From NCBI GenBank assembly GCA_963760735.1, contig CAVXEB010000007.1, positions 124,001 through 188,000 on the forward strand: a stretch of 64,000 bases of DNA, given 5' to 3'. Under the pieces are notes generated by a model that worked only from the letters and a program-made list of their open reading frames with translations, was not told the origin of the DNA and did not search any database. This stretch comes from CF-46 sp963760735 (GTDB lineage Bacteria > Chloroflexota > Limnocylindria > Limnocylindrales > CSP1-4). Of the stretch, positions 23,743 through 32,695 are shown piece by piece; the first letter of the stretch is position 1; every line of letters begins with the position of its first letter. A program made the position numbers and the translations under genes.

Positions 23743-25077
23743 TCAGCCAGCTCCGTCCGACCCGCGACGTGCCAGTCGGTCCCGAAGGCGGAACCACTCG
23801 CCCACGAACGGCAGGAACCACGGACGGCCCTCGTACGGGGCCGGCACGAGCGGGAACGACAGCGTCGCGAGAGCCGGCGCGGGGCCGCCACCGAGCCACT
23901 CGCCGACGGCGCTCCCGAGCGCGGTCATCAGGGCCACACCGGTCCCGCAGCAGCCCATCGCGTAGGTGACGCCGTCCTTCCGCCCGACATGCGGCATCCG
24001 GTCGAACGTGAAGCCGACGTTGCCGCCCCAGGCGTAGTCGACGCGATAGCCGGCGAGCTGCGGGTGGACCTCCAACATCCCGTCGTGGAGGATCGCCGCC
24101 GTGTGGTCGACGTCGGTCGGCAGGAAGCTCGCCCGGCCGCCGAAGATCATCCGGCGGTCCTCCGACACGTGCCAGTAGTAGAGGAAGTTCTTCGTGTCGA
24201 AGAAGGCCCGTCCGCGTGGCGAGAGGCTCCGTGCCAGATCCTCGGGGAGCGGCTCGGTCGCGATGATGTAGCTCCCGATCGGGATGATCCGGCGCCGGAG
24301 CGATGGCACCACGCCGTCCGTGTAGCCGTTCGTCCCGACGACGACCTCCTTCGCGAGGATCGCGCCCCGGCTCGTCTCGACGACGAGCCGGCCGTCGGCC
24401 TGGCGCCGGATCGCCCGGGCCCGGACGCCCTCGTGGAGGTCGGCCCCCGCCCGGTCCGCTGCATCAACGAGGCCGGCGAAGTACTTTCCGGGGTGGACGA
24501 GCCCCGCCGGCGGGAAGACCAGCCCGCCGTGGTAGAACGTCGAGCCGATCTCCTCGGCCAGTCGCTCCTTCGGCACGTACGTCGACTCGATGCCGAACTT
24601 GCGCAGGGTCTCGGCGGAGCCCCGCAGCCCGTCGGCGTGCGACGGCGCCCACGCCAGGTCGAGATAGCCGCACTCCCGGAACTCGCAGTCGATCCCCTCG
24701 TCGGCGATCAGCCGCTTGACGAGGTCGTAGGCGGCGAGCGTCTCGACGAACAGGGCCCGACCGGTCTCCTCGCCGTACCGATCGATCAGCTCCTGCGGGC
24801 CCCACTTGTAGCCGGGATGGACGATCCCCCCGTTCCGGGTCGAGCCGCCGAAGCCCAGCGTCTCGGCCTCGATGAGGGTGACGGCCGCCCCGCCGGCGGC
24901 GAGCACGCGGGCGGCATTCAGCCCCGTATAGCCGCCGCCGATCACGACGACGTCGGCGGCATCGGGCAGCGGCCGGTCACGGCGCGAGGCCAGCGCCGGC
25001 ATCGTCGCGTGCCAGTACGGACGCCGCTCGTAGTCGCGGTTCAGCGCTCCGGAGGGTGGGCTCGTCGGGACCGACAT
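23743..25077 (-). CDS. DadA-type FAD-dependent amine/amino-acid oxidoreductase
   Basis: 444 aa from ATG 25077. The dinucleotide fold is DVVVIGGGYTGLNAARVLAAGG, followed by the FAD motif GFGGSTRNGGIVHPGYKWG. Later motifs are VPSLRRRIIPIGSYIIATEPL, the substrate-site region HVSEDRRMIFGGRA, and the C-terminal AWGGNVGFTFDRMPHVG with MGCCGTGVALMTALG. This matches the gamma-glutamylputrescine oxidase / glycine oxidase group. Such enzymes deaminate amines or secondary amino acids, which fits the polyamine/betaine theme 18 kb away, but the substrate is unproven. Possible further start at 25128. Confidence 0.85.
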   Translation of the reverse strand: MSVPTSPPSGALNRDYERRPYWHATMPALASRRDRPLPDAADVVVIGGGYTGLNAARVLAAGGAAVTLIEAETLGFGGSTRNGGIVHPGYKWGPQELIDRYGEETGRALFVETLAAYDLVKRLIADEGIDCEFRECGYLDLAWAPSHADGLRGSAETLRKFGIESTYVPKERLAEEIGSTFYHGGLVFPPAGLVHPGKYFAGLVDAADRAGADLHEGVRARAIRRQADGRLVVETSRGAILAKEVVVGTNGYTDGVVPSLRRRIIPIGSYIIATEPLPEDLARSLSPRGRAFFDTKNFLYYWHVSEDRRMIFGGRASFLPTDVDHTAAILHDGMLEVHPQLAGYRVDYAWGGNVGFTFDRMPHVGRKDGVTYAMGCCGTGVALMTALGSAVGEWLGGGPAPALATLSFPLVPAPYEGRPWFLPFVGEWFRLRDRLARRGSDGAG

Positions 25078-25132
25078 CGCGGCGCAGCGTAGCCGACGAG
25101 TCAGGCCTCGGCGCGTCGTGTCCGACACGGTG

Positions 25133-25148
25133 CCGCGGAGAGCCGCGG
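25133..25148 (-). terminator. Hairpin after pyrC
   Basis: CCGCGG (25133-25138), AGAG, CCGCGG (25143-25148): perfect arms immediately downstream of the pyrC stop at 25150-25152 in transcription direction. No T-run, so confidence as a terminator is limited. Confidence 0.35.
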
Positions 25149-25149
25149 A

Positions 25150-26577
25150 TCAGTCGCCCGGCGCCTCGAAGGCCACGCGACCGCCGGCCACCGTCAGCAG
25201 GACCGCCCCCGCGAGCTCCCGGCCGAGCAGCGGTGTGTTCGTGCCGCGGGACGCGAGGGCGTCCGCGGTGACCGTCCAGGTGGCCGATCGATCGAACACG
25301 ACGAGGTCGGCGACAGCACCTTCCGCCAGACCGGGCGGAGGACCGTCGCCCCAGCGCGAGCCGAGCACGCGGGCCGGCCCGACCGTCAGGGCCTCGATGG
25401 CGCGAGCCAGCGGCACGAGCCCCGCGTCGACCATCGCCAGGATCTGTCCGAGCGCCGTCTCCAGCCCGCTGATCCCGTTCGCGGCCAGCCCGAACTCGAC
25501 GTCCTTGTCGACGCTCGCGTGGGGGGCGTGGTCCGTCGCGATCGCATCGGCTGTCCCGTCGACGAGCGCCTCCCGGCAGGCCGCGGCGTCGGACACCGAC
25601 CGCAGCGGCGGATTGACGCGCAACGACGAGGCATAGGGCGAGGCCGCCAGCGCCGAACCTCCGTCGGCCCACGGGTCACCCGTGCCGTCCCACGACCAGC
25701 GGCGCGCGCCCGCGAGCCACTCGTCGGAGAGCGCCAGGTGATGGGGCGTCACGTCGCTGCTGACCGGCAGCCCGGCCGCCTTCGCGCGGCGGATGAGATC
25801 CAGCGCGCCGGCCGTCGAGCAGTGCGTCACGTGGAGCCTGGCGGTCGGCACGTCGCGAACGACGTCACGGAGGAGGGCGAGATCGCGGGCGACGGCCGCC
25901 TCCTCTGCCGCCGCGGGCCAGCCGCGCAGCCCGAGGACCGTCGCGACGTATCCGTCGTTCGCCTCTGCCCCGACCGTCAGCGCCGGATCCTCGGCGTGCT
26001 CGACGATCGGCAGCCCGAGAGCGCCCGCGTACGCCAGGGCGTTCCGCATCAGGGCCGGCGACGCGACCGGAGCCCCATCGTCGCTGAACCCGGCGACGCC
26101 CGCATCGGCCAGCTCCCCGAGGGCCGCGAGCGTCTCCCCGGATCGCCCCGCGGAGATCGCGCCCCAGGCCACTGCCCGGACCGGAGAGCCGGAGGCCGCT
26201 GCCGCCGCGGCGAGGCGTTCGAACCCGGCCGGATCGTCGAGGACCGGCGTGGTGTTCGGCATCGCACAGACGGTGGTGAACCCGCCGTGGGCGGCCGCCG
26301 CGAGTCCCGTGGCGATCGTCTCGGCGTCCTCGTTGCCCGGCTCTCGCAGGTGGACGTGGAGGTCGACGAAGCCCGGCGCGACCACGACCCCGCGATCGTC
26401 GACCCCGTTGGCCTCGTCCGCGTCGAGCCAGGTGACGGCGGCCAGGATCCCGTCCGACACGACGATCTCTCCCGGTCCCTCCCGTCCCGACGCGGGGTCG
26501 ACGAGCCACGCTCGCGAGATCTCCAGGTCGGCCACGAGGCGCCCGACCTCGCCGTCCGCGGGCGCAACCGCACTCAC
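25150..26577 (-). CDS. pyrC: Dihydroorotase
   Basis: 475 aa from GTG 26577, which overlaps the pyrB stop as GTGA. Third step of pyrimidine synthesis: cyclises carbamoyl-aspartate to dihydroorotate. Metal-binding HVHLREPG at residues 74-81, PNTTPVLD, further ligands in IVEHAED and HVTHCST, and catalytic Asp in IATDHAPH. This is the type I (PyrC/AllB-like) amidohydrolase. No extra domains. Last gene of pyrRBC. Confidence 0.93.
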   Translation of the reverse strand: MSAVAPADGEVGRLVADLEISRAWLVDPASGREGPGEIVVSDGILAAVTWLDADEANGVDDRGVVVAPGFVDLHVHLREPGNEDAETIATGLAAAAHGGFTTVCAMPNTTPVLDDPAGFERLAAAAAASGSPVRAVAWGAISAGRSGETLAALGELADAGVAGFSDDGAPVASPALMRNALAYAGALGLPIVEHAEDPALTVGAEANDGYVATVLGLRGWPAAAEEAAVARDLALLRDVVRDVPTARLHVTHCSTAGALDLIRRAKAAGLPVSSDVTPHHLALSDEWLAGARRWSWDGTGDPWADGGSALAASPYASSLRVNPPLRSVSDAAACREALVDGTADAIATDHAPHASVDKDVEFGLAANGISGLETALGQILAMVDAGLVPLARAIEALTVGPARVLGSRWGDGPPPGLAEGAVADLVVFDRSATWTVTADALASRGTNTPLLGRELAGAVLLTVAGGRVAFEAPGD

Positions 26578-27623
26578 GAGGCGCGGACCCCCGCAAGGAG
26601 ATACAGCAGCGCCATCCGGACCGCGACCCCGTTCCGGACCTGCTCCTCGATCAGCGACTGTGTCCCCGCCGCGACGTCCGGGGCGATCTCGACCCCTTCG
26701 TTCATCGGTCCCGGATGCAGGACGAGCGCGTCCGGCCGGGCCATGGCCAGCCGCTCTCGGGTCAGGCCGTACCGGGCCGCGTACTCGCGGAGCGACGGCA
26801 GCAGACCCGACGCCATCCGCTCCTTCTGGATGCGGAGCGCCATGACCGCGTCGGCATCCCGCAGGGCCTCGTCCACGGACGATGTCACGTGGATGGAGCG
26901 GCCTGCGCCGCGGGCCCGCAATGCCCACGCGTCGAAGCCGCGCAGCAGCGTCGCCGGGCCGCACAGCCAGACGTCCGCACCTGCCGCCGTCAGCGTCCAC
27001 AGGTTCGATCGGGCGACCCGCGAGTGGAGGACGTCGCCGAGGATCACGATCTTTCGGCCCTCGAGCGACGCCGCAGGGCCGCCGGGCAGCCTCGATCGAA
27101 GCGTGTAGAGGTCGAGCAGCGCCTGGGTCGGGTGGGCGTGCCAGCCGTCACCGCCGTTCAGGACGGAGCCCGAGAACGCCTCCGCGGCGAGGTACGGCGC
27201 CCCGGACACGGCATGGCGGATGACGAGCATCTGCGCCCCGAGGGCCTCGACGGTCTTGACCGTGTCGACGAGCGATTCGCCCTTGGCCACCGAAGACGTG
27301 GACGCGGCGATGTTCACGACATCGGCCGAGAGGTTCTTCGCCGCGACCTCGAACGAGACACGGGTCCGGGTGGACGCCTCGTAGAACAGGATCGTCACGT
27401 TCCGCCCGCGGAGCGCCGGGACCTTCGCGATCGGCCGGGCGAGGACCTCGCGCATCGCGTCGGTCGTCCGCATCACGAGCTCGATGTCGTCCCACGACAG
27501 CACGTCGACGTCGAGGAGGTGGCGATGGCCCCACGGGCTCCCCTGCTCGTCCGGCGGCGAATCGACGATCGGGACCGCGATCGGCGCGGGAGTGTCCGCC
27601 CGGTCCCGATCCACGAGGGTCAT
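26574..27623 (-). CDS. pyrB: Aspartate carbamoyltransferase, catalytic subunit
   Basis: 349 aa. Joins carbamoyl phosphate and aspartate. Carbamoyl-phosphate motif STRTR at residues 84-88, SVAKGESLVDTVKT, and HPTQALLD at about 164. The first 30 residues are a polar extension. No pyrI is present. ATG overlaps the pyrR stop (ATGA), and the gene overlaps pyrC, so the three proteins are coupled. Confidence 0.94.
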   Translation of the reverse strand: MTLVDRDRADTPAPIAVPIVDSPPDEQGSPWGHRHLLDVDVLSWDDIELVMRTTDAMREVLARPIAKVPALRGRNVTILFYEASTRTRVSFEVAAKNLSADVVNIAASTSSVAKGESLVDTVKTVEALGAQMLVIRHAVSGAPYLAAEAFSGSVLNGGDGWHAHPTQALLDLYTLRSRLPGGPAASLEGRKIVILGDVLHSRVARSNLWTLTAAGADVWLCGPATLLRGFDAWALRARGAGRSIHVTSSVDEALRDADAVMALRIQKERMASGLLPSLREYAARYGLTRERLAMARPDALVLHPGPMNEGVEIAPDVAAGTQSLIEEQVRNGVAVRMALLYLLAGVRAS

Positions 27624-28180
27624 CCGACCGGTGCCACCGCGGGCTCCACGGCCCGGTCGATCAGGACGGCGTCCTCGCCGTCGATCTCCTCGAGCTGGAC
27701 GCGGACGACCTCCTCGCGGGACGTCGGCACGTTCTTGCCGACGTGGTCGGCCCGGATCGGCAGCTCGCGATGGCCGCGGTCGACGAGCACCGCCAGTCGG
27801 ATCGCCTGGGGTCGTCCGAAGTCGACGAGGGCGTCCATCGCCGCGCGGATCGTCCGGCCCGTGTACAGGACGTCGTCGACGAGGACGATCGTGGAGCCGT
27901 TCAGATCGAAGGGCAGGTCCGTTCCCTTGACGACGGGCTGCTGGGCGACGAGCGACAGGTCGTCGCGATAGAACGTGATGTCGAGGGCGCCGACCGGGAT
28001 CGGGGCCGACTCGTTCTCGGCGATCGCGGCGGCGATCCGGCGCGCCAGCGGGACGCCGCGGCGCTGGATGCCCACGAGCGCCAGCCCGGCCGTACCAGCC
28101 TGCTTCTCGACGATCTCGTGGGAGATGCGGATCGTCGCCCGACGGATCTCGTCCGCGGTCATGATCTGCCGGCCGCTCAT
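27620..28180 (-). CDS. pyrR: PyrR regulator / uracil phosphoribosyltransferase
   Basis: 186 aa from ATG 28180 (MSGRQIMTADEIRR). The PRPP motif IVLVDDVLYTGRTI and the family sequences VGIQRRGVPLARRI and DITFYRDDL identify PyrR, an RNA-binding attenuation or repression protein that senses UMP and can act as uracil phosphoribosyltransferase. The ATG at 28207 is a weaker alternative and would lie inside the RNA hairpin described next. Operon order pyrR-pyrB-pyrC. Confidence 0.93.
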   Translation of the reverse strand: MSGRQIMTADEIRRATIRISHEIVEKQAGTAGLALVGIQRRGVPLARRIAAAIAENESAPIPVGALDITFYRDDLSLVAQQPVVKGTDLPFDLNGSTIVLVDDVLYTGRTIRAAMDALVDFGRPQAIRLAVLVDRGHRELPIRADHVGKNVPTSREEVVRVQLEEIDGEDAVLIDRAVEPAVAPVG

Positions 28181-28190
28181 CGCTCCTTCC

Positions 28191-28229
28191 CGGGCCTCTC
28201 TGGGCACTCAGTGCGGCCTCACGGGGCCG
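28191..28229 (-). promoter_or_regulatory. Tandem PyrR-binding-loop-like hairpins overlapping the pyrR ribosome-binding site
   Basis: Both hairpins fit the CCNGNGAGG core known for PyrR RNA sites. The distal one (28214-28229) is CGGCC, hexaloop CCGTGA, GGCCG, a perfect five-base-pair stem. The proximal one (about 28191-28207) carries CCAGAGAGGCC, the same core as Bacillus pyr attenuators. The Shine-Dalgarno GGAAGGAG starts within a few bases of the proximal loop, and no attenuator terminator is evident. That arrangement suggests PyrR blocks ribosome binding rather than causing termination. Confidence 0.65.
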
Positions 28230-28398
28230 TCGAAAGGGTTGGTGCGAAGCATACTCAAAGGCTGTCGCGCCCGGACGACGCTGGACTTCGTTGGCGATTG
28301 CGGTCCTCGCTCACGCACCTGAAGTGCGCTCGCTCCGGTCCTCCTCGCCGCCTCGCCCACGCGCGACGAACGCAGTCGGGCCGGCATTCAGGGCGGGG

Positions 28399-28980
28399 TC
28401 AGTAGACCGAGACCGTCACCCAGGCCGTGCCCGAGTACGACGGGCAGCCGCAGATGTCGAAGAAGTCGGGTGTGTACATGTCGATCACGCGGTTCTTCGC
28501 TGAGACGGACGGGCCGTAGTCCGTGACCGTGCGCTCGATACAGCCGCCACGGCCGCAGATGATGATCGTGGTGCCCCGCGGAAGGCGCATCGCGGTCGTG
28601 CCGTGGCCGTAGAAGGTGGCATAGCCGCTGACCTTGTAACGCGGCGGCTTCTGGGCCGATCCGCTGTGGGCCCCGGGCAGCGTGACCATGGGCCGCTTGA
28701 CGCGCGGCGCCGGCTTGCCGGAGCCGGGCTCGGTGAAGACCGTCGATCCGTCGATCCGGCCGGCCGAGGCGTACAGCGAATCGAACGACTCGACGGACTG
28801 TTCCGCCGTTGCGAACGCGGGCACTTGAACCGACTGGAAGGCTGCCGGGTCGGCGACGGAGGCGGGCGTTGGCCCGGCCGATCCGGCGATCCCCGGCAAC
28901 GCGACCAGGGCGAGTGCGGCGGTGAGCGCCGCTCCCGCCACCATCCTGGTGGGTCGCACGATCGGCGCACGATACCGCAA
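28399..28980 (-). CDS. Secreted RlpA-like (double-psi beta-barrel) protein
   Basis: 193 aa. Signal peptide (MVAGAALTAALALVALPG) then an Ala/Ser/Pro-rich region, and a C-terminal domain from about 110: YKVSGYATFYGHGTTAMRLP, GTTIIICGRGGCIERTVTDYGP and RVIDMYTPDFFDICG. Strand order and the G-[YW]-A-[ST]-F/Y-G start resemble RlpA/3D double-psi barrels that bind or cut cell-wall glycan. Four cysteines in the domain suggest disulfides. It starts 48 bp after the anti-sigma gene in the same direction and may be its target. Start could also be the ATG 11 codons in. Confidence 0.7.
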   Translation of the reverse strand: MRYRAPIVRPTRMVAGAALTAALALVALPGIAGSAGPTPASVADPAAFQSVQVPAFATAEQSVESFDSLYASAGRIDGSTVFTEPGSGKPAPRVKRPMVTLPGAHSGSAQKPPRYKVSGYATFYGHGTTAMRLPRGTTIIICGRGGCIERTVTDYGPSVSAKNRVIDMYTPDFFDICGCPSYSGTAWVTVSVY

Positions 28981-29028
28981 ATGCCGTATCCGTGGACGGG
29001 TCGTATCGCGTCCACGAGGACGGCGTGA

Positions 29029-30915
29029 TCAGCGGATGACGAGGACCTTGTCGGGGAGCGTCTCGATCTTGCCCACGCCCTGCTCCGTCCAGGCGAGGAC
29101 GAGGATCCGGCCCGTTCCCGAGCCATCCTCGGCGGGCTCGGCCCAGACCAGCTTTCCGTCCGAGATCGAGAAGCCCGTCGTTGCGCGCCTCGCGTCGAGG
29201 AGCGGCTTCTTGAGGTCGACCCGCCCATTGAACGGATCGACATCGTAGAGGCTGAGCGCGCCGACGTTCGGATCCTTCGGGTCGGCGATCCAGACGGCGA
29301 GCTTCGTGCCGCTCGCGTCCCAGCGGGCATCCCAGTCGCTCAGCCGGCCGTGGGCGATGGTCGTCTCGTGGCGTTCCGACCCCTGATCGCCGGTGAGCGG
29401 CGTGGCCGCCGGCGCATCGCTGCCCTCTGCGTCGGCCGCGACCCAATCGCCGATGACGAGCCGGCCATCGTCGGGAAGGTCGACCGGAGCGTCCCCGGAT
29501 CGCCGAAGCGAGCCGGTCCAGTACACGGCGCGGCGACCGGACGGGTCGACGGACGGGCGCCAGGCACTGCCCGTCTGGGGCAGGGCGACCTGCGTGCCGG
29601 TGGCGGGATCGAGGAGGAAGGACTGCCCGGTCCGACCGGTGGCAGGTGACGCGGCCGGGACCTCGGTCGCGTCGACGACCGAGCTGCCGACCATCGTGTC
29701 GTTCGCGAGCCACGACCCGAAGGTGGACCGGTGATCCGTCGTGATCGCGCGGGCCTCCGGCTCGCCGACCTTCCAGACATAGATGTCGGGGCCGCCCGAT
29801 CCATCGGACGGTCGGGCGGTGAAGGCGAACCAGTCGCCGTTCCGCGAATACGCCGCGGACTGGCCGACGAGGACGACGTCCTGGGCGATCTCGATCGCGC
29901 CACCCGGCGTCGGGGACGGCGTGATCGCGACCGACTGGGTCGGCGTCGCCGAGGGGGTGGGCTCGGCCGATGGCGGGGTGCTCGACCCGGCCGGCGTGGG
30001 CGTGGGGGTCGGCGACGGCTTCGAGCTCGCCGCTTCGCCGGACGGCGTCGGGGTCTTCGACGGGGGTGCCGCACTTGCCGTCGTCGCGGGGGTCTCGGAC
30101 GGCGCGACCGTCGCGGACGCCGGCGGCGTTGCCGCGGCGGACTCGCGCGGCGTTGCGGACGGAGTCGGCTTGGGTGCGATGGCGACGACCGAGATCGACG
30201 CGGGCTGGCTCACGTCGGCTCCGTTGACGACGATCAGCCGCTTGCCGCCCTGATCCCCGAAGACGGTCTGTGGGGTCGTGGTGAGGTCGAGGTGCTGATC
30301 CTGGACGGGCGCGTTCGCGTCGCATGGCTCGTTGTCGTTGGGGCAGACGGACCGGACGTCGGCCTCGTTCAGCCGGTAGTTGCCGTTCGCGTCGCGACTG
30401 ATCCACTGCACGTGCTGGCCCACCGGGATCGGCGTGGCGAAGGCGATATCCGACGCGGCAGGCCCGCTCGCCCCGGCCGCGGTCCCGCCATCCGGTTGCG
30501 CTGTCGGGCCGCCGTCGACGAGAAGCCGGGAGGAGGTCAGCGTCCCGACGACGACGGCCACGACGAGCGCCGCGGCAAACAGGGGAGCCCAGGCGAGCCG
30601 CCGGCGGCGACTGCCACCGGTGACGCCGCGCTGGTCGCGGAAGCGGGATTCATGTTCAATCGCGGCCGCCGTCCGGGCCCACAGGTCACGGGGCGGGGTC
30701 GGCGGCTGGTCGCGCATCGCGCGAAGCTCGGTGTGCTGGGCCTCGTAGGCGACGGCCGTCGCGCGACACTCGGCGCACGCGTTGAGATGTCCGTCGAGCC
30801 AGGCCGCCTCGCCCGGATCGATCACGCCGTCGAGCCGGTCCGACAGGGCGGCCTGGGCGCGGGCGTGCTTCGTCGACCAGTCGTCCGGCCGTCGCGCCCG
30901 TCGCCGGAAGCTCAT
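29029..30915 (-). CDS. Zinc-finger anti-sigma factor with large extracellular sensor domain
   Basis: 628 aa; ATG overlaps the sigma-factor stop as ATGA. Residues 43-50 (HLNACAEC) are the HXXXCXXC zinc motif of ZAS-type anti-sigma factors. One membrane span lies near 108-130 (LAWAPLFAAALVVAVVVGTL). Outside the membrane come a small domain, a Pro/Ser/Thr-rich stalk (about 225-300) and a C-terminal domain of about 300 residues with repeated Trp/Asp strand motifs such as PDIYVWKVGEPEARAITTD and GKLVWAEPAEDG, resembling a beta-propeller. It should hold the sigma factor inactive until an outside signal arrives. Confidence 0.82.
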   Translation of the reverse strand: MSFRRRARRPDDWSTKHARAQAALSDRLDGVIDPGEAAWLDGHLNACAECRATAVAYEAQHTELRAMRDQPPTPPRDLWARTAAAIEHESRFRDQRGVTGGSRRRRLAWAPLFAAALVVAVVVGTLTSSRLLVDGGPTAQPDGGTAAGASGPAASDIAFATPIPVGQHVQWISRDANGNYRLNEADVRSVCPNDNEPCDANAPVQDQHLDLTTTPQTVFGDQGGKRLIVVNGADVSQPASISVVAIAPKPTPSATPRESAAATPPASATVAPSETPATTASAAPPSKTPTPSGEAASSKPSPTPTPTPAGSSTPPSAEPTPSATPTQSVAITPSPTPGGAIEIAQDVVLVGQSAAYSRNGDWFAFTARPSDGSGGPDIYVWKVGEPEARAITTDHRSTFGSWLANDTMVGSSVVDATEVPAASPATGRTGQSFLLDPATGTQVALPQTGSAWRPSVDPSGRRAVYWTGSLRRSGDAPVDLPDDGRLVIGDWVAADAEGSDAPAATPLTGDQGSERHETTIAHGRLSDWDARWDASGTKLAVWIADPKDPNVGALSLYDVDPFNGRVDLKKPLLDARRATTGFSISDGKLVWAEPAEDGSGTGRILVLAWTEQGVGKIETLPDKVLVIR

Positions 30916-31565
30916 CGGGCACCCCGCGATGGATGGTTGGTGGCCGCTCGGGCCGCCTCCGCCTCGGATTCGGCAGCGGCCTCGGCGTCGCGCTCGGCCG
31001 CGAGCGCCTGCCGGAGGCTCTCGCGGGCCCGGGTCAGGAGCGCCCGAGCCGCGACGTGGCTCACGCCCAGGGCCGCGGCAAGCTCGAGGCCGGTGAGGTC
31101 GTGGAGCTCGGCCAGGAGGAGTGCGGCACGCTGGCGCTCGGGGATCCGCTCGAGGGCCCGCTGCATGTCCGAGGAGAGGTGGGCGTCCATCACCAGCCGC
31201 TCGGTCGAGGGGGCGGCGCCGCGGCTCTCGCCGGTCCATGGCAGGAATCGCACGATCTTCTGGCGCCGGATGTGATCGAGGGCGACCCGGTGCGCGATCT
31301 GGTAGAGCCAGGCCCTGGCGTTCTCCGGCTTCTCGAGCGTGTCGTAGTTGCGATACGCCTTCACGAACGCGTCCTGGGTGAGGTCGGCGGCGAGCTCCGG
31401 ATCCCGCAGCATCCGGATCAGGTAGGCGTAGATCTCGCCGTGGTGGGCTGCGAACAGCTCCTCGACGAAGCCCGCGGCGGCATCGTGCTCCCAGGCGCCG
31501 CTCATGGCTGCGCCCCGACCGAAACCGCGGGTCGTGCCGATCCGGCTGTCGAGCGCGCCGACCAT
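30912..31565 (-). CDS. ECF-type RNA polymerase sigma factor
   Basis: 217 aa. ATG 31565 follows GGAGG with four-base spacing and is preferred over ATG 31505. Region 2: YLIRMLRDPELAADLTQDAFVKAYRNYDTLEKPENARAWLYQIAHRVALDHIRRQK. Region 4: ERIPERQRAALLLAELHDLTGLELAAALGVSHVAARALLTRARESLR. An Ala/Glu-rich tail ends it. Paired by overlap with its zinc-finger anti-sigma. TGTGACGC is repeated 23 bp apart in the upstream DNA (31631, 31654), a possible promoter or operator element. Confidence 0.9.
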   Translation of the reverse strand: MVGALDSRIGTTRGFGRGAAMSGAWEHDAAAGFVEELFAAHHGEIYAYLIRMLRDPELAADLTQDAFVKAYRNYDTLEKPENARAWLYQIAHRVALDHIRRQKIVRFLPWTGESRGAAPSTERLVMDAHLSSDMQRALERIPERQRAALLLAELHDLTGLELAAALGVSHVAARALLTRARESLRQALAAERDAEAAAESEAEAARAATNHPSRGAR

Positions 31566-31686
31566 GCAGCCTCCGATTCACGCGAGGATGGGATCGGAGC
31601 GCGGGAAAGTGGGCACGCGCTCCTGGTCCCTGTGACGCGAGGCTCTCGACCGGTGTGACGCCGCCCCCCTTCCGGCGTTGCTCCCA

Positions 31687-32694
31687 TCAGCCGGTCGCCT
31701 CGACGGCGCCCGCCCCCGCCCGTCGCGTGCGCGCGAGCAGCTCCTCCACGGCATCCTCGGGCGACACCGGGTTCACCGGCAACCCGGTCCCGAGCTCCAG
31801 CCCCGCGATCTCGCGAAGGCGGGGATGGATCTCCCAGTGCCAGTGATACGTGGCGTCGACCTGCTCGCGCAGCGGGGAGGTGTGGAGAACGAGGTTGTAC
31901 GGCGGACCGTCCAGCGTGATGGCAAGGGCGCCGAGCACCTGACGAAGGGCCTCGCCGGCCGCTGCGACGTCCGCATCGCCGGCCCGGCCGAAGTCCGCCT
32001 CGTGGCGGCGCGGGACGACCCAGACCTCGAACGGCGACCGCGAGGCGAACGGCGCGAACGCGACGGTGTCGGTGTCCTGCCAGATCAGCCGGTCGGGTCG
32101 GATCGCCTCGGTGCGGACGAGGCGACACCACGGGCACTCGCCTTCCCGGATCACGAACCGGGCCGCGCCTCCGAGCTCCTCGGCGATCCGGTGCGGGATC
32201 TGGGGCAGGTCGTACAGGTCGAGGCAGAGATGGTTCGTCCGCGCCCCGGCCTGGGCACCCCAGTTCTGGACGACCTGGAGGTGGTCGGTCTGGCCGAGCC
32301 GGCGCGCGTCCGACAGCGCGCCACGGGCCGCCGATAGCAGCGACACGATCGTCTCCGAGCCGACGGCGTGGAGCGCCCGATGCTCGCCCGGTGGGGCGAC
32401 GATCGTTCGCCAGCTGCCGCTGGCCCGCGCGTCGCCGAGCGACACCTGGGCGACGCTCGCCTCGAGCTCGCGGGCCTGCTCGCCCGTCCCGATCACGTGG
32501 AAGGCGTAGTCCTTGAGCGTCCGGAGGCGGATGCCGTCACCCGCGGGCAGGCGGCAGTTCTGGCAGTCCCCGCCGTCGTCGATCGGCTCTGCCGCACGAG
32601 CGAACCGGTCGCGATCGAAGGCGCGGTCCACGACCGTCGCGACCCACCAGCCCGTGATCGCGTCCTTGCGGAGCTCGAAGAGGCCCGCGGCCAC
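31687..32694 (-). CDS. galT: Galactose-1-phosphate uridylyltransferase-like protein
   Basis: 335 aa from GTG 32694, one base after the lipB stop. GalT features: FELRKDAITGWWVATV, GDCQNCRLP with a zinc-type CXXC, RDGECPWC-like ECPWCRLV, VVPRRHEADFGR and the active-site region YHWHWEIHPRL. The HXH with a following EIHP matches the nucleotidyl-transfer motif of GalT relatives. The enzyme exchanges UMP between UDP-glucose and galactose-1-phosphate. Substrate not certain, since no galK or galE is in view. Confidence 0.83.
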   Translation of the reverse strand: MAAGLFELRKDAITGWWVATVVDRAFDRDRFARAAEPIDDGGDCQNCRLPAGDGIRLRTLKDYAFHVIGTGEQARELEASVAQVSLGDARASGSWRTIVAPPGEHRALHAVGSETIVSLLSAARGALSDARRLGQTDHLQVVQNWGAQAGARTNHLCLDLYDLPQIPHRIAEELGGAARFVIREGECPWCRLVRTEAIRPDRLIWQDTDTVAFAPFASRSPFEVWVVPRRHEADFGRAGDADVAAAGEALRQVLGALAITLDGPPYNLVLHTSPLREQVDATYHWHWEIHPRLREIAGLELGTGLPVNPVSPEDAVEELLARTRRAGAGAVEATG

Positions 32695-32695
32695 G

